Of a stretch of DNA of 64,000 nt, positions 27,826 through 36,711 are shown in pieces (positions within the stretch are counted from its first letter, which is position 1; the number at the start of each line of letters is the position of its first letter). The position numbers were made by a program, and so were the translations under genes. This DNA comes from Bradyrhizobium diversitatis. Lineage in GTDB: Bacteria; Pseudomonadota; Alphaproteobacteria; Rhizobiales; Xanthobacteraceae. The notes below the pieces were generated by a model. It had not been told where the DNA came from. It saw only the letters and a list, made by a program, of their open reading frames with translations, and ran no database searches. The stretch spans positions 186,001-250,000 of the forward strand of contig NZ_JACEGD010000019.1 of NCBI RefSeq assembly GCF_016031635.1. The letters run 5' to 3'.

Positions 27826-28623
27826 TCACCCCTCCACCCGCCACAACCTCCACCTCTCCGGCACGCCCTTGAGCCGGTGCACGCCGTGATCCCTCAGGCT
27901 GATCGCCGCCTGCGTCGTCATCAGTTCCTTCACCGCGCTCGACACCAGCACCTCGCCGGCGCGCGCCTTTGCGGCGACGCGGGTGCCGATGTGGAAGGCG
28001 AGGCCGACCATTTCGCCGCCGCTGATGGTGTATTCGCCGGCGTGCAGGCCGACCCGGATCTCGAGGCCGAGCGTGCGCATGGCCTGCTGGATCGCGGTCG
28101 CGCAGGCGATGCCGGCGGCGGGCTTTTTGAACGTCGCGAGCACGCCGTCGCCGGTGGTCACGACCTCCTTGCCGCCGCACGTCTTCAGCTCCTTGCGGAC
28201 GGCGGCGTAATAGTGACCCATCACCTTGGTCCAGCGCACATCGCCGAGCTTGGCGGCTTTCGCGGTGGAGCCGACGATGTCGACGATCAGGATGGTGGCG
28301 AGCGCCTGCTTGAGCCCGGCGCTGCGTGCGGCCGAGGGGCGCCGGTTCGCGATGGGTCCGGTCAGCGGCTCATAGCGATGATTGCGGCGCCGCGCGATCG
28401 CTGCCTTCGTGTAGTCCTGCGCGCGCTGCGCGGTGCCGCAACGGACCGTCTTCTCCTGCGGCAGACGCGACCAATAGACCTTGCGGCCGGCACCGGCGCC
28501 ATGCACCTCCACCGCGCCCCATTTCAGGAAGACCGCCGAGCCAACGCGCCGGACGCACCACGCCTTCGACGTGTACCCGGAGACGTTGGACTGATGGACA
28601 CCGATGCGAAGGAATTTCGGCAT
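27826..28623 (-). CDS. class III adenylate/guanylate cyclase with WGR-like N-terminus
   Basis: A 265-residue cytosolic protein. Residues 1-90 resemble a WGR domain (KAWCVRRVGSAVFLKWGAVE, then GRKVYWSR), more familiar in PARPs and MolR-like proteins. Residues about 105-260 are a class III cyclase domain with metal-binding aspartates in ILIVDIVGST and VVTTGDGVLATF and the GLHAGEY loop. ATG 28623 (MPKFLRIG) is chosen over 28662. There is no membrane or sensor domain other than the WGR-like part. One of four class III cyclases in the window. Confidence 0.82.
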   Translation of the reverse strand: MPKFLRIGVHQSNVSGYTSKAWCVRRVGSAVFLKWGAVEVHGAGAGRKVYWSRLPQEKTVRCGTAQRAQDYTKAAIARRRNHRYEPLTGPIANRRPSAARSAGLKQALATILIVDIVGSTAKAAKLGDVRWTKVMGHYYAAVRKELKTCGGKEVVTTGDGVLATFKKPAAGIACATAIQQAMRTLGLEIRVGLHAGEYTISGGEMVGLAFHIGTRVAAKARAGEVLVSSAVKELMTTQAAISLRDHGVHRLKGVPERWRLWRVEG

Positions 28624-28755
28624 GAATGTGCGGCCAAAGACCGTTTGCGTAGCTTGTCGCAAAAGCTAGCCGCACGACCCGGCGTTGGCAACCGGACTCC
28701 CCGTCCCGCCCCCGCCCTGCAGAGCAATCGCATGTGGAAGGGACGTCGCTTTGGC

Positions 28756-28795
28756 CATCCTTCGAGACGCCCGCCGTTGGCGGGCCCTCAGGATG
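28756..28795. repeat. palindromic repeat CATCCTTCGAGACGCCCGCC
   Basis: Imperfect hairpin: CATCCTTCGAGACGCCCGCC, loop GTTG, GCGGGCCCTCAGGATG. The same element recurs at 59280-59319, inverted at 59352-59391, and in diverged form at 38022-38141. It lies upstream of the cyclase gene, in the 272-bp gap to the next small gene. Confidence 0.85.
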
Positions 28796-28895
28796 AGGAT
28801 GGAGTGCGCGGCAGCAGTTTCAGCGGGCACCGATGCCGCTCGGCCTCCCCCTGAGGAGATGCCATTGCGATTGCCCTGCGCCCCCAGGCTGGCAG

Positions 28896-29108
28896 CTAAA
28901 TTCCCCTGCCGCCGCCCTGTTTGCCGATCGTGCAGCGCCACCCGGCCAGACGTTCGGCCGGATGCTGCGCCATCCATTCGGCGAGCTGCGGCGCGCCGAT
29001 CAGGCAGGACTGCATCGTGACGTCGGCGAAGTCCGAGGTCGTGACGATCTGTTCATGACAGTCGGTCGGAGACGAGAGGCTGCAGAGCACGGCGATGATC
29101 CTGATCAT
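28896..29108 (-). CDS. small cysteine-containing exported protein
   Basis: A 70-residue protein opening MIRIIAVLCSLSSPTDC, which may be a short signal sequence, and containing cysteines at C34 (MQSCLIGAPQLAEWM) and C59 (AGWRCTIG). I recall similar proteins as common hypotheticals in rhizobia. It begins one base after the stop codon of the next gene upstream (29110-29334), the last of three tightly packed small genes. Function unknown. Confidence 0.65.
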   Translation of the reverse strand: MIRIIAVLCSLSSPTDCHEQIVTTSDFADVTMQSCLIGAPQLAEWMAQHPAERLAGWRCTIGKQGGGRGI

Positions 29109-29109
29109 C

Positions 29110-29334
29110 TCACGCGAGCTCCTTCGACCAATCGTATTCGGGCCTGGCCGCCGAGCGCGTCACCGATTTGGCGGCATCGACGCTCGAGGCCTTTTCGGCG
29201 CGGCGCTGATAGTCATCGGCGAGCAGCTTCAGCCGCGTCGCGACCACCTCGTCGGTCATGCTCATCGCAGCGCGCAGCAGGCTCTGCGCCGTTTCCATGT
29301 ATTGCTTGCCTCGTCGTGACATCTGCAGGGTCAT
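29110..29334 (-). CDS. small helical protein, unknown function
   Basis: 74 residues, predicted largely helical (YMETAQSLLRAAMSMTDEVV, then RLKLLADDYQRRAE). ATG 29334 overlaps the stop of the upstream gene (ATGA), giving coupled translation. It ends DWSKELA, one base before the next ATG. No domain recognised. Confidence 0.65.
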   Translation of the reverse strand: MTLQMSRRGKQYMETAQSLLRAAMSMTDEVVATRLKLLADDYQRRAEKASSVDAAKSVTRSAARPEYDWSKELA

Positions 29335-29549
29335 AGCATCCTCGCGCGGTTCTCTGGAGACAGGTCGACGGCGATCGGGACACGGCCGAACCAGTCGCGG
29401 TCGTCGCGGCGGCGGGTCGCGAGACGTTCGACGCACTTCTTCGAGCAGAGCGGCTTGCGCCACACGTAATACCTGACAAGACCGAACCGGCCGTCGCAGA
29501 CGGCACAGCTTCCGGTTCGACCATGAAGACTTGCGGAGCAGGTTGGCAT
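29331..29549 (-). CDS. small protein with two Cys-x2-3-Cys pairs (zinc-ribbon-like)
   Basis: 72 residues with CAVCDGRFGLVRYYVWRKPL followed by CSKKC: two cysteine pairs spaced to bind one zinc. The rest is basic (ERLATRRRDDRDWFGR). ATG 29549 (MPTCSASLHGRT) follows a GGAGACG stretch. First gene of the three-gene overlapping group. Could bind nucleic acid or protein; not assigned. Confidence 0.6.
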   Translation of the reverse strand: MPTCSASLHGRTGSCAVCDGRFGLVRYYVWRKPLCSKKCVERLATRRRDDRDWFGRVPIAVDLSPENRARML

Positions 29550-29852
29550 TGACGTCTCCTCTCGTCGTCGCGCCTGATGTCGCCGATCACCTCTTCTGTT
29601 GCACCGGGGCTTGCCTCGCCTCCCGATGACGCGGGCGGCATTCGTCGTCTGAGCCGCCAACGAAGCCAGTCTACGAGTCCTGCGCGGCGATCTCTTTCAC
29701 CAAGGCGCCCTCAATTGCGCATCTGCACGACGCGCGGCCCGGCACTTGACGGGCCGGCTAACGCCGGTCTGCCCGGCGCGGCGTCGATCGACTGGAGGCG
29801 CAGCGAAAAGCGTTGTGCTATCCTCCCGCGGGGGCGGCAGGAGAGAGAAGCC
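29550..29852. other. 303-bp divergent intergenic region
   Basis: Separates the small-gene group (minus) from the rhodanese gene (plus). No gene, large repeat or clear promoter consensus was recognised. Confidence 0.4.
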
Positions 29853-30221
29853 ATGGCAACGAGTGTCAAGCAAATGCTGGAAGCTGCGAACGCGGCGGTC
29901 CCGAAGATCACCTCCGATCAGGCGGCCGAGATGATCAGAAGCGGCGACACGCTGGTCGTCGACGTTCGCGATGCGCCGGAAGTCGCCGCCAGCGGCAAGA
30001 TCGCGGGCGCCGTGAACGTCTCGCGCGGCATGCTGGAGTTTCGCGCCGATCCGGAGTCGCCCTATCACGACAAGGCGTTCGACAAGACCAAGACCGTCAT
30101 CCTCTATTGCGCATCCGGCGGCAGATCGGCACTGGCCGGGAAGGTGCTGAAGGATATGGGCTATGAGAAGGTCTACAACGTCGGCGGCTTCAAGGATTGG
30201 TCGGGGGCGGTCGAGAAATAG
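29853..30221 (+). CDS. rhodanese-domain sulfurtransferase
   Basis: A 122-residue single-domain rhodanese. The active-site loop is ILYCASGGRSALAG, with the catalytic cysteine at about residue 88. LVVDVRDAPEVAASGKIAGA is the first conserved block and GFKDWSGAVEK the end. ATG 29853 has AGGAGAGA upstream. No signal peptide, so cytosolic. Moves sulfane sulfur; the acceptor is unknown. Confidence 0.92.
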   Translation: MATSVKQMLEAANAAVPKITSDQAAEMIRSGDTLVVDVRDAPEVAASGKIAGAVNVSRGMLEFRADPESPYHDKAFDKTKTVILYCASGGRSALAGKVLKDMGYEKVYNVGGFKDWSGAVEK

Positions 30222-30422
30222 GCGGAACAGGCAGCGCGGTTCCCGTTTCCTGGCGCTTGCACATCACGGCCATGAACGATCGATCTGGGGCGCGGACCTT
30301 GGTGCTGCGCCCCGGGCGATCGGCGGCGCCTGACTTGCTCGGTCGATCGAAGCTTCATCTTTGACGCAACGATCCGCCTTCACGCGCGTTTTCCCTCTGC
30401 CGAGAACCGCGTGAGGCGCGCC

Positions 30423-30602
30423 ATGAGCAGGGATAACGAACTGAAGCCCGACGATTTCCCGATCGAAGCCGACAAGGACAAGCTGAAGACGCACAAGGGC
30501 GAGCCCGTCGCCGAGGCCGAATCGGAGCAGATTGCGAATGAGATCGCCGACCGGCTGAACGAGCACGCGCACCGGGAAGAGCAGGATCGCTGGTCGGCCT
30601 AG
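30423..30602 (+). CDS. small acidic protein, unknown function
   Basis: 59 residues, highly charged (KPDDFPIEADKDKLKTHKGE, then PVAEAESEQIANEIADRLNE) and ending EQDRWSA, probably disordered then helical. ATG 30423 is preferred to 30411. No domain recognised; a single gene between the rhodanese and the next small exported protein. Confidence 0.6.
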   Translation: MSRDNELKPDDFPIEADKDKLKTHKGEPVAEAESEQIANEIADRLNEHAHREEQDRWSA

Positions 30603-30751
30603 CGCCAGCCGCCGCCCCGCAGGATTTGGAACGACCAGGCGTTCCCGCGCATTGGCCCGCGCCGGATCCCACTTGTTCCGGCAATGGCGGCCCCGGCATG
30701 AACCGCTCCCGGACGGCCGGGGCCGCCTGACCGCGAGCGAAAGGAGCGAAC

Positions 30752-31048
30752 ATGAAAGCGCTTGTTCTTGCGGGGCTCGTTGCAGCTCTCGCGTCTCAAC
30801 CTTCCGCGTTCGCCCAAGGCGGCGCGGGTGCTTCCAGAACCGGATCGAGCATCGATGCAACCGGAACAGGCGGCGCGACGGGCGCGGGCGCATCGAGCCT
30901 CAACACGTCATCGGACGCCAACAGCGGCGGCTCGAGCGCACCGGCGAAATCAAAGACAGAGCGTCCCGGCGACAACGACACAAGGCAAAGCCAGGGCGGC
31001 CAGATGAACGCACCGGGCGCCGGCACGATGGGAACGAACCGCAAATAG
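30752..31048 (+). CDS. small exported Gly/Ser/Thr-rich protein
   Basis: 98 residues. Signal peptide MKALVLAGLVAALASQPSAFA, predicted cut after FAQ; the remainder is low-complexity Gly/Ala/Ser/Thr with no cysteine. AAAGGAGC lies about 10 nt before ATG 30752. Looks like a periplasmic or secreted small protein of unknown role. Ends 21 bp before the convergent cyclase stop. Confidence 0.6.
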   Translation: MKALVLAGLVAALASQPSAFAQGGAGASRTGSSIDATGTGGATGAGASSLNTSSDANSGGSSAPAKSKTERPGDNDTRQSQGGQMNAPGAGTMGTNRK

Positions 31049-31069
31049 GCGCGGGCGCACGTCGCGCCC

Positions 31070-32260
31070 TCACTCCGGATACGCGAACAGATCGATCGGC
31101 TCGTTGAAGCCGCGCACCTCGTGCCGGCCGACATGCTCCAGCGCGAACTCTTTCTCCACCAGCTCGGCGAAGGCACGCGACAGCAGCACCTTCTTGCCGA
31201 TCGTCTTGGTCAGCGCCTCGAGGCGGGAGGCCATGTTGACAGCCGGGCCGATCACGGTGAAGTCGAGCCGGCTGGTCGATCCGATATTGCCGTACATGAC
31301 GTCGCCGACATGGACCCCGATGCCGTAGTTCAGCGGCGCACGGCCGGTGCCGCTGTTCCGTTCGTTCAGCGCGGCCATGGCCTGCCGGGCCTCGGTCACG
31401 GCATGCAGCAGGTTCGCGCAGGCGTCGGGCGAGCTGAGCGGAAAAATCGCGAGCAGTCCATCGCCGATGAACTTCAGGATCTCGCCGCCGTGCCGCGCGA
31501 TCGGCTCCGACATCGCGTCGAAATAGTCGTTGAGCAGGTCGATGACGTCGTCGCGCGGCCAGTTGTCGGAGATCTTGGTGAAATCGCGCAAATCGCAGAT
31601 CATGATAGCGGCGCGCACCGTGGTGCCGGTGCCGCGCCTGGTGGCGCCGGCCAGGATCAGCTCGCCGGCATGGGAGCCGACATAGGTCTCCAGCAGCGTG
31701 CGGGCCAGGCGGTTCTTGATGCGGATCTCGCTGACCAGCGCCAGCACCGGCAGCAACTTCTTCAGACCGGCGATATGCGCATCGTCGAACCCGCCGGGCC
31801 GGTCGGTCGCGAAGGTGACGATGTGCCGCTTGCCGAGCGTATGGTAGAGCGGCCAGGCGACGTAATCGGTGAGGCCCTTGGCGCGCATCTCGTCATAGAG
31901 GGCGTGCTTGCGGCCGAGCGAGGAATCCTGCTCGAGCCTCTCGCGCAGCTCGGTGGCGCCGTCATGGATCTCGTGGGCGGCGCTGCCGATATATTCGGGC
32001 CGCTCGCGCACTTCATAGTCGACCAGCGCAATCTCGGCCTCGCGGCTCCCGTCGGACCACATCATGCGGGCCCCCAGCCATTGCGGGTGATTGATCAACA
32101 CGTGGAGCGTCGCCCGCTTCACGGGAATGCCGGCCTGCTGCAGGCGGATGCACATCTGCGCGAAGATGTCGTCGATGAAGCGCTCGTCGCGCGTACCGTT
32201 GGTCAGCCAGTCGATGACGCCGTCGGCAGGCGTGGGGGCAAGATTGTCTGGCGCGGTCAT
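31070..32260 (-). CDS. class III adenylate/guanylate cyclase (soluble)
   Basis: 396 residues. An N-terminal GAF-like sensory region (to about 200) is followed by a cyclase homology domain with aspartates in IMICDLRDFTKISDNW and KFIGDGLLAIFPL, then GIGVHVGDVMYGNIG and FTVIGPAVNMASRLE. All core catalytic positions seem present. No membrane segment. ATG 32260. Makes cAMP (or cGMP) from the corresponding NTP; the signal is unknown. Confidence 0.93.
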   Translation of the reverse strand: MTAPDNLAPTPADGVIDWLTNGTRDERFIDDIFAQMCIRLQQAGIPVKRATLHVLINHPQWLGARMMWSDGSREAEIALVDYEVRERPEYIGSAAHEIHDGATELRERLEQDSSLGRKHALYDEMRAKGLTDYVAWPLYHTLGKRHIVTFATDRPGGFDDAHIAGLKKLLPVLALVSEIRIKNRLARTLLETYVGSHAGELILAGATRRGTGTTVRAAIMICDLRDFTKISDNWPRDDVIDLLNDYFDAMSEPIARHGGEILKFIGDGLLAIFPLSSPDACANLLHAVTEARQAMAALNERNSGTGRAPLNYGIGVHVGDVMYGNIGSTSRLDFTVIGPAVNMASRLEALTKTIGKKVLLSRAFAELVEKEFALEHVGRHEVRGFNEPIDLFAYPE

Positions 32261-32377
32261 ATTCTGCCCCTACGAGCTGCGGTCTGCTACCGAAGCAGAT
32301 ATCATGCTCCGGCCCGGCGGCGTCAACCTGGCCAGTTGCATGGATTGTGCGCAGCAGGCGACAGGCACAGCGGCCGC

Positions 32378-32962
32378 CTAAGCGAGCAGCCGGATCGATC
32401 CCAGCACCATCAGGCCCGACACGAGCGCAAGCATCGCCGGCTCCGTCAGCTCGACCTTCAGCGTGCCTTGGCTGGGAACCGTAAAATTCTCGCCGTCGAG
32501 ACGGATGCGGCATTCACCGCGCGCGGCGTAGACGAGATGGGTGCCCACCGCGAGCGGCCGCTCGCCGGGCTCCCTGAGCGCGACGAGATCAATCTCGGCC
32601 GCACCGCGCCGCGCCATCAGGTTCACGACCTCGACAGGACCGGCCTCCAGCTCGGTGACGATCTCGATCTCGCCGGTGAAGCGCACGGTCGTAAAAGGTT
32701 CACGTTCGTCGAATGCCTGCGTGGGCGACTTCAGCACCAGCCCGCGCCCATCGACGACCATCTGCAAGCGGTCGATACCGGGCATGTAGGAGAAGGGACC
32801 GGGCGCCACGATCGGCGTCGAAGCAAAGCGCCACAGGAGGCTGTCCCAGCCCTTCTGCGTCGCATCGTCCCGATGAGCGTCCGCAATGTCGGTGAAGATG
32901 CCGCCGCCGTTCTTCCAGGGCGAGCGGGTGTAGTCGTCAGGCTTGAGCAGTGTGGTTTTCAT
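32378..32962 (-). CDS. HutD/Ves-family protein
   Basis: A 194-residue bicupin-like protein with the HutD/Ves opening RSPWKNGGGIFTDIA and FSYMPGIDRLQMVVDGRGLV. HutD limits histidine use in pseudomonads and Ves is linked to cold growth in E. coli, but no hut genes are nearby, so the role is open. ATG 32962 (MKTTLLKPDDY) is chosen over the in-frame 32998. Confidence 0.85.
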   Translation of the reverse strand: MKTTLLKPDDYTRSPWKNGGGIFTDIADAHRDDATQKGWDSLLWRFASTPIVAPGPFSYMPGIDRLQMVVDGRGLVLKSPTQAFDEREPFTTVRFTGEIEIVTELEAGPVEVVNLMARRGAAEIDLVALREPGERPLAVGTHLVYAARGECRIRLDGENFTVPSQGTLKVELTEPAMLALVSGLMVLGSIRLLA

Positions 32963-33042
32963 GTCCACATCATGCGCGGGATGGAGCGGCTTTGCCACCG
33001 GTTTTCACGTCAGCCGCTGAAGCTCGAATTGGGTTCACGTTG

Positions 33043-35139
33043 TTATTTCGACGTCAATGCCGCCACGGGTCGCCAGGCGTCATCAGGCGACCTCGCGGCG
33101 AACTGCCGGCAGCGGTCGCGCATCAAGGCGGCCGGACGATCGTGGCTGCGCCGTTTCAGCACCGCTTCGAAATCGGCGAGCGCATCAGCAAACCGGCGCG
33201 CACGATAGGCGGCGAGGCCGCGCTCGTAGTCCGCGATCCAGCCGATCGCGGCACTATCATCGGCCGTCTCGCCCGCAATCCCGATCAGTTCGTGGACGGA
33301 GATCCCCTCCTCGCGTCCGTAGACCGCGATGCTGTCGACCTCGCGCGTGATGACGACGCCGCGCGCCAGACGTTCGGTCGCCGCACCGATCAGGATCTGC
33401 GTCCCGTAGGATTTGTTGGCGCCTTCGAGCCGGCTGGCGACGTTCACGGCATCGCCGATCACGGTGTAGTTCAGCCGCAGCTCCGAGCCGATATTGCCGA
33501 CCAGCATCCGGCCGGAATTGATGCCGATGCGGATCTGGAGCGGCTGGCCGAGGTCGTCGACGAGGCCCGACTGTTCGATCGCGCTCCGGCAGGCGAGCGC
33601 GGCACGGCAACATCGCGCGGCGTGATCGTCTTGCGGCTGCGGCGCGCCCCAGAACGCCATCACGGCATCGCCGATGAACTTGTCGATGGTCCCGCCATTG
33701 GCGACGATGATCTCCGAAGTGATGTCGAGATAACGCGACAGCAGCGGCACCACGCGGTCGCCCAGCCGCTCGGACAGCCCGGTGAAGCCGGCAATGTCGA
33801 TGAACATCACGCTGAGCTCCTGGACGCTGCCGCCGGGCCTCGCCTCGACGCCCTGGCGCAGCAGGCCGCGGACGAGATCCGCCGGGATGAACTTGCGGAA
33901 GGCGGACAATCCGGCCGCCATCTCGGCGATCGCGCCCGACAGGCTCGCGATCTCCCTGAGCCGCGACGGATGGCGGCGGACCTGCTCCAGCGCAAAGGCC
34001 TCGACATGGCGCAGCTCGCCGACGACGCGTGACAGCGGCGCGGCGATGACGGAGCGCGCCAGCATCGCCGAGGCCAGCGCCGCGAGCACGGCGCCGATGG
34101 CAAGGCCAAGGATCAGGCGCCGCAGCGTCGTCTCGACCGGCCCGAGAAACTCGGCCTCGGGGATCACGGTCGCGAGCGACCAGCCGGGAAACGGCAGCGG
34201 CGTCAGCGCGACTTCATAGGCGGCGCCGCCCGACGTGAGCCGGCTCCGCCAGGCCTCCCTGCCGCCTGCCTCACCCGCCTTGCCGAGCGCCAGGCGCGCG
34301 AGCGGCAGCAGCGCAGTGTCGCCACGCGCCGGATGGAGCTCGTCGGCCTCCTTGTCCGGCGCCGCGACGAGTTCGCCGCTGCCATCGACGATGAAGGCGG
34401 TTCCCGTGCGTCCGACCTCGAGCTGCGACAGGAAGCGCGCGAGCCTGGTGTATTCGATGACGACGGCCAGTACGCCTTGCCGCTCCTGATAGACATCGAT
34501 CGGCCCCGCAAAGGCGATCGACGGCCGCACGCCGGTCGCATGGTCCAGCACCCTGAACCATTGCGGATCATCCGCGGTCAGCCCGGCCTTGAACCAGGCC
34601 TGGTCGGCGACGTGAAACGAGGTCGGCTCGAAGCGGCGGTTGGCGAACTCGATGTCGCCGGGCACCACGTCATACTCATCGACGCGGCGCTGGCCGGCAT
34701 GGTCGGTCAGCGAAATCTCCATCATCTCTAACCGGCGATCGCCGAGCTTGTGCGCGGCGAAGAAGGAGCCGTCGGGCCAGCCGAACGCGACCCAGGAAAT
34801 CGTCGCCTGCGACTGCAATTGCGAGAGAAAGACGAACTCGCGCTTGTCGGCCTCGCGGGTGTCGAGCACGTTCTGGAGGAAGAGCGTGCGGATCGCAGTA
34901 TGGGCGGCGCGCGCCTCGTCGACGATGGCCGACACCTCCTTGCGCACGGCCGCCACGATCTGCTCGTTGATGGTCGAGGCGAGCTGCCGGCTGGTCGCTT
35001 CCGCCGTGCGCCACCACAACAGGCTCGACAGCGCGGCCGTCAACAGGATTGCCGCCAGGACCAGCGCGGAGACCGCAAGGCGGATGCTGACCGTCAGCCC
35101 TGCGATCGCACGAAGCCGTCGTTCGGGATCGACATTCAT
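33043..35139 (-). CDS. membrane sensor adenylate cyclase (Cache-HAMP-like-cyclase)
   Basis: 698 residues. A first membrane helix (about 18-42) is followed by a large extracytoplasmic double-Cache sensor (to about 330), a second helix (ILGLAIGAVLAALASAMLA), a HAMP-like linker and a cyclase domain with VMFIDIAGFTGLSERLGD, KFIGDAVMAFWGAPQ, GINSGRMLVGNIGSELRLNY and VIGDAVNVASRLE. A C-terminal tail contains a TPR-like YERGLAAYRARRFADALADF. Senses an extracellular small molecule. Divergent from the bufferin operon across about 305 bp. Confidence 0.93.
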   Translation of the reverse strand: MNVDPERRLRAIAGLTVSIRLAVSALVLAAILLTAALSSLLWWRTAEATSRQLASTINEQIVAAVRKEVSAIVDEARAAHTAIRTLFLQNVLDTREADKREFVFLSQLQSQATISWVAFGWPDGSFFAAHKLGDRRLEMMEISLTDHAGQRRVDEYDVVPGDIEFANRRFEPTSFHVADQAWFKAGLTADDPQWFRVLDHATGVRPSIAFAGPIDVYQERQGVLAVVIEYTRLARFLSQLEVGRTGTAFIVDGSGELVAAPDKEADELHPARGDTALLPLARLALGKAGEAGGREAWRSRLTSGGAAYEVALTPLPFPGWSLATVIPEAEFLGPVETTLRRLILGLAIGAVLAALASAMLARSVIAAPLSRVVGELRHVEAFALEQVRRHPSRLREIASLSGAIAEMAAGLSAFRKFIPADLVRGLLRQGVEARPGGSVQELSVMFIDIAGFTGLSERLGDRVVPLLSRYLDITSEIIVANGGTIDKFIGDAVMAFWGAPQPQDDHAARCCRAALACRSAIEQSGLVDDLGQPLQIRIGINSGRMLVGNIGSELRLNYTVIGDAVNVASRLEGANKSYGTQILIGAATERLARGVVITREVDSIAVYGREEGISVHELIGIAGETADDSAAIGWIADYERGLAAYRARRFADALADFEAVLKRRSHDRPAALMRDRCRQFAARSPDDAWRPVAALTSK

Positions 35140-35226
35140 CGCTGCTTTCGCGCCTCGTTGCGAGTCACTGACATGTCTTACGCCGCCGGCGCTCGTTCGT
35201 TACGTCTGGCAGGAGCGAGCGCGCGC

Positions 35227-35273
35227 AGCCAATGCCCGCTGGCTACCATCTCGATAGAAGCTGGGCATTGGCT
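35227..35273. promoter_or_regulatory. 11-bp inverted repeat AGCCAATGCCC upstream of bufA
   Basis: AGCCAATGCCC (35227-35237) and GGGCATTGGCT (35263-35273) are perfect inverted repeats 25 bp apart, midway between the divergent cyclase gene and bufA. Could be a two-site operator, a transcript hairpin or a terminator for upstream antisense transcription. Confidence 0.45.
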
Positions 35274-35364
35274 TCGAGCCGACGCTTGCCCGCTAATCCC
35301 CGCTCGAGCGCACTGCCCGTGCGCCCGATCCAATCGGTCTCACGCATTCGTGAGCGGCCTGCGG

Positions 35365-35390
35365 GTAACGCAGGTGGCGAGCGGAGCGAA
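35365..35390 (+). promoter_or_regulatory. ECF-sigma-type promoter candidate for the bufferin operon
   Basis: GTAACG (35365-35370), 16 nt, then CGAA (35387-35390), about 55 nt before bufA. This is close to GTAACC-N16-CGAA, the promoter I recall for the ECF factor SigF of Caulobacter, which controls a related metal-responsive bufferin operon there. No ECF sigma gene is visible in the window. Confidence 0.6.
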
Positions 35391-35444
35391 AGAGATCATG
35401 CGCAGCCGCCTATCAGGCGATGCCATCTCGAACAGGAGAACTCG

Positions 35445-35750
35445 ATGTCTGCCAAACATGCTGTCACCTCTCTCGTCCTCGCCGGCGCGATGTCGACCGC
35501 GCTTGCGACCCTTGCCGCCGCCGGGCCACTGACGAAGGCCGAGGGCGATGCGGCTGTCGCCGCCAAGAAGGAAAAGTGCTTCGGCGTCGCACTGAAGGGC
35601 CAGAACGATTGCGCGGCGGGCCCGGGCACGACCTGCCAGGGCACCTCGACTGTCGACTTCCAGGGCAACGCCTGGAAATTCGTGCAGGGCGGCACCTGCA
35701 CCAGTATCGAGCTGCCGAACGGCAAGAAAGGTTCGCTCAAGCCGGTGTAA
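35445..35750 (+). CDS. bufA: bufferin precursor peptide BufA1 (DUF2282)
   Basis: A 101-residue exported RiPP precursor. Signal peptide about 1-26 ([20 protein letters not shown]) is followed by a core with exactly four cysteines, C45, C56, C64 and C85, in the DUF2282 pattern [20 protein letters not shown] and [15 protein letters not shown]. In characterised bufferins the middle cysteines are modified to thiooxazoles by an MNIO enzyme and the mature peptide chelates copper in the periplasm. ATG 35445 has AGGAGA 6 nt upstream. First gene of bufA-bufB-bufC-doxX. Confidence 0.93.
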   Translation: MSAKHAVTSLVLAGAMSTALATLAAAGPLTKAEGDAAVAAKKEKCFGVALKGQNDCAAGPGTTCQGTSTVDFQGNAWKFVQGGTCTSIELPNGKKGSLKPV

Positions 35751-35793
35751 CGGCCGGCGCGACGTCGCCGGCAAGCACGAACGGAGCAGCACG

Positions 35794-36711
35794 ATGAGCA
35801 CGGTGACCAAGTCGACCGGACCTGCGGCCGTGCCGCTCCGCTTCGCAACGCCCATCGGCGGCGTTGCCGGGACGAGCTTCAAGCCCGAGCATCTCCCCGC
35901 AATCCTCGAGGGCGGACCTCGGCGTGGCTTCTTCGAGGTCCACGCCGAGAACTACATGGGTGCCGGCGGCCCACCGCATCGTGCGCTGGAGGCGATCCGG
36001 CGCGACCATCCGCTCTCGCTGCACGGCGTCTGCATGTCGATCGGCGGGCCCCGGCCGCTCGACAAGACGCATCTGGCGCGCTTCCGCGGCCTGGTCGCAC
36101 GCTACCAGCCGGCGCTGGTCTCCGAACATCTCGCCTGGTCGACGCATGAGACCAGCTTCTTCAACGATCTGTTGCCCCTGCCCTATACCGAGGCGACGCT
36201 GGCTTGCGTTTGCGATCACATCGACCAGGTGCAGGAGGCGATCCGCCGCCCACTGCTGCTGGAAAACCCCTCGACCTATGTCGCGTTTCGCGAGTCCTCG
36301 ATGAGCGAGACCGATTTCATCCGCGCCGTTGCCGAGCGCACCGGCTGCGGCCTGCTGCTCGACGTCAACAACGTGTTCGTCTCCGCGACAAATCATGGCT
36401 TCTCGGCGCTTGAATATCTCGCGAACTTCCCGCTATCGCAGGTCCGGGAAATTCATCTCGCCGGCCATGCCGAGCAGGCCGACGACGAAGGCGACCTGCT
36501 GTTGATCGACAGCCAAGACGGTCCGGTCGCGGACGCCGTCTGGAAGCTCTACGAGATCGTGATCCGGCTCCGCGGCGCGGTGCCGACGCTGATCGAGTGG
36601 GACAGCAAGATACCGGACTGGCCGGTGCTGCAGGCGGAAGCCATCGCGGCCCAGGCGATCCTCGACCGTCATCAGTCCGCCGTGCCGGCAGGAGAGCGTC
36701 ATGCCGCATGA
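35794..36711 (+). CDS. bufB: MNIO peptide-modifying enzyme BufB (DUF692)
   Basis: A 305-residue TIM-barrel multinuclear non-heme iron oxidative enzyme that modifies cysteines of the bufferin precursor. Metal-ligand-bearing blocks are visible in order: [66 protein letters not shown] and [11 protein letters not shown]. Length and motifs are those of the family. It lies 43 bp after bufA and overlaps bufC by 11 bp. Confidence 0.95.
   Translation: MSTVTKSTGPAAVPLRFATPIGGVAGTSFKPEHLPAILEGGPRRGFFEVHAENYMGAGGPPHRALEAIRRDHPLSLHGVCMSIGGPRPLDKTHLARFRGLVARYQPALVSEHLAWSTHETSFFNDLLPLPYTEATLACVCDHIDQVQEAIRRPLLLENPSTYVAFRESSMSETDFIRAVAERTGCGLLLDVNNVFVSATNHGFSALEYLANFPLSQVREIHLAGHAEQADDEGDLLLIDSQDGPVADAVWKLYEIVIRLRGAVPTLIEWDSKIPDWPVLQAEAIAAQAILDRHQSAVPAGERHAA

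Noticed and set aside
31121-33208. 695-codon plus-strand open frame
   Set aside because: Antisense to the soluble cyclase and HutD-like genes; both of those have recognisable domains and this one has none.
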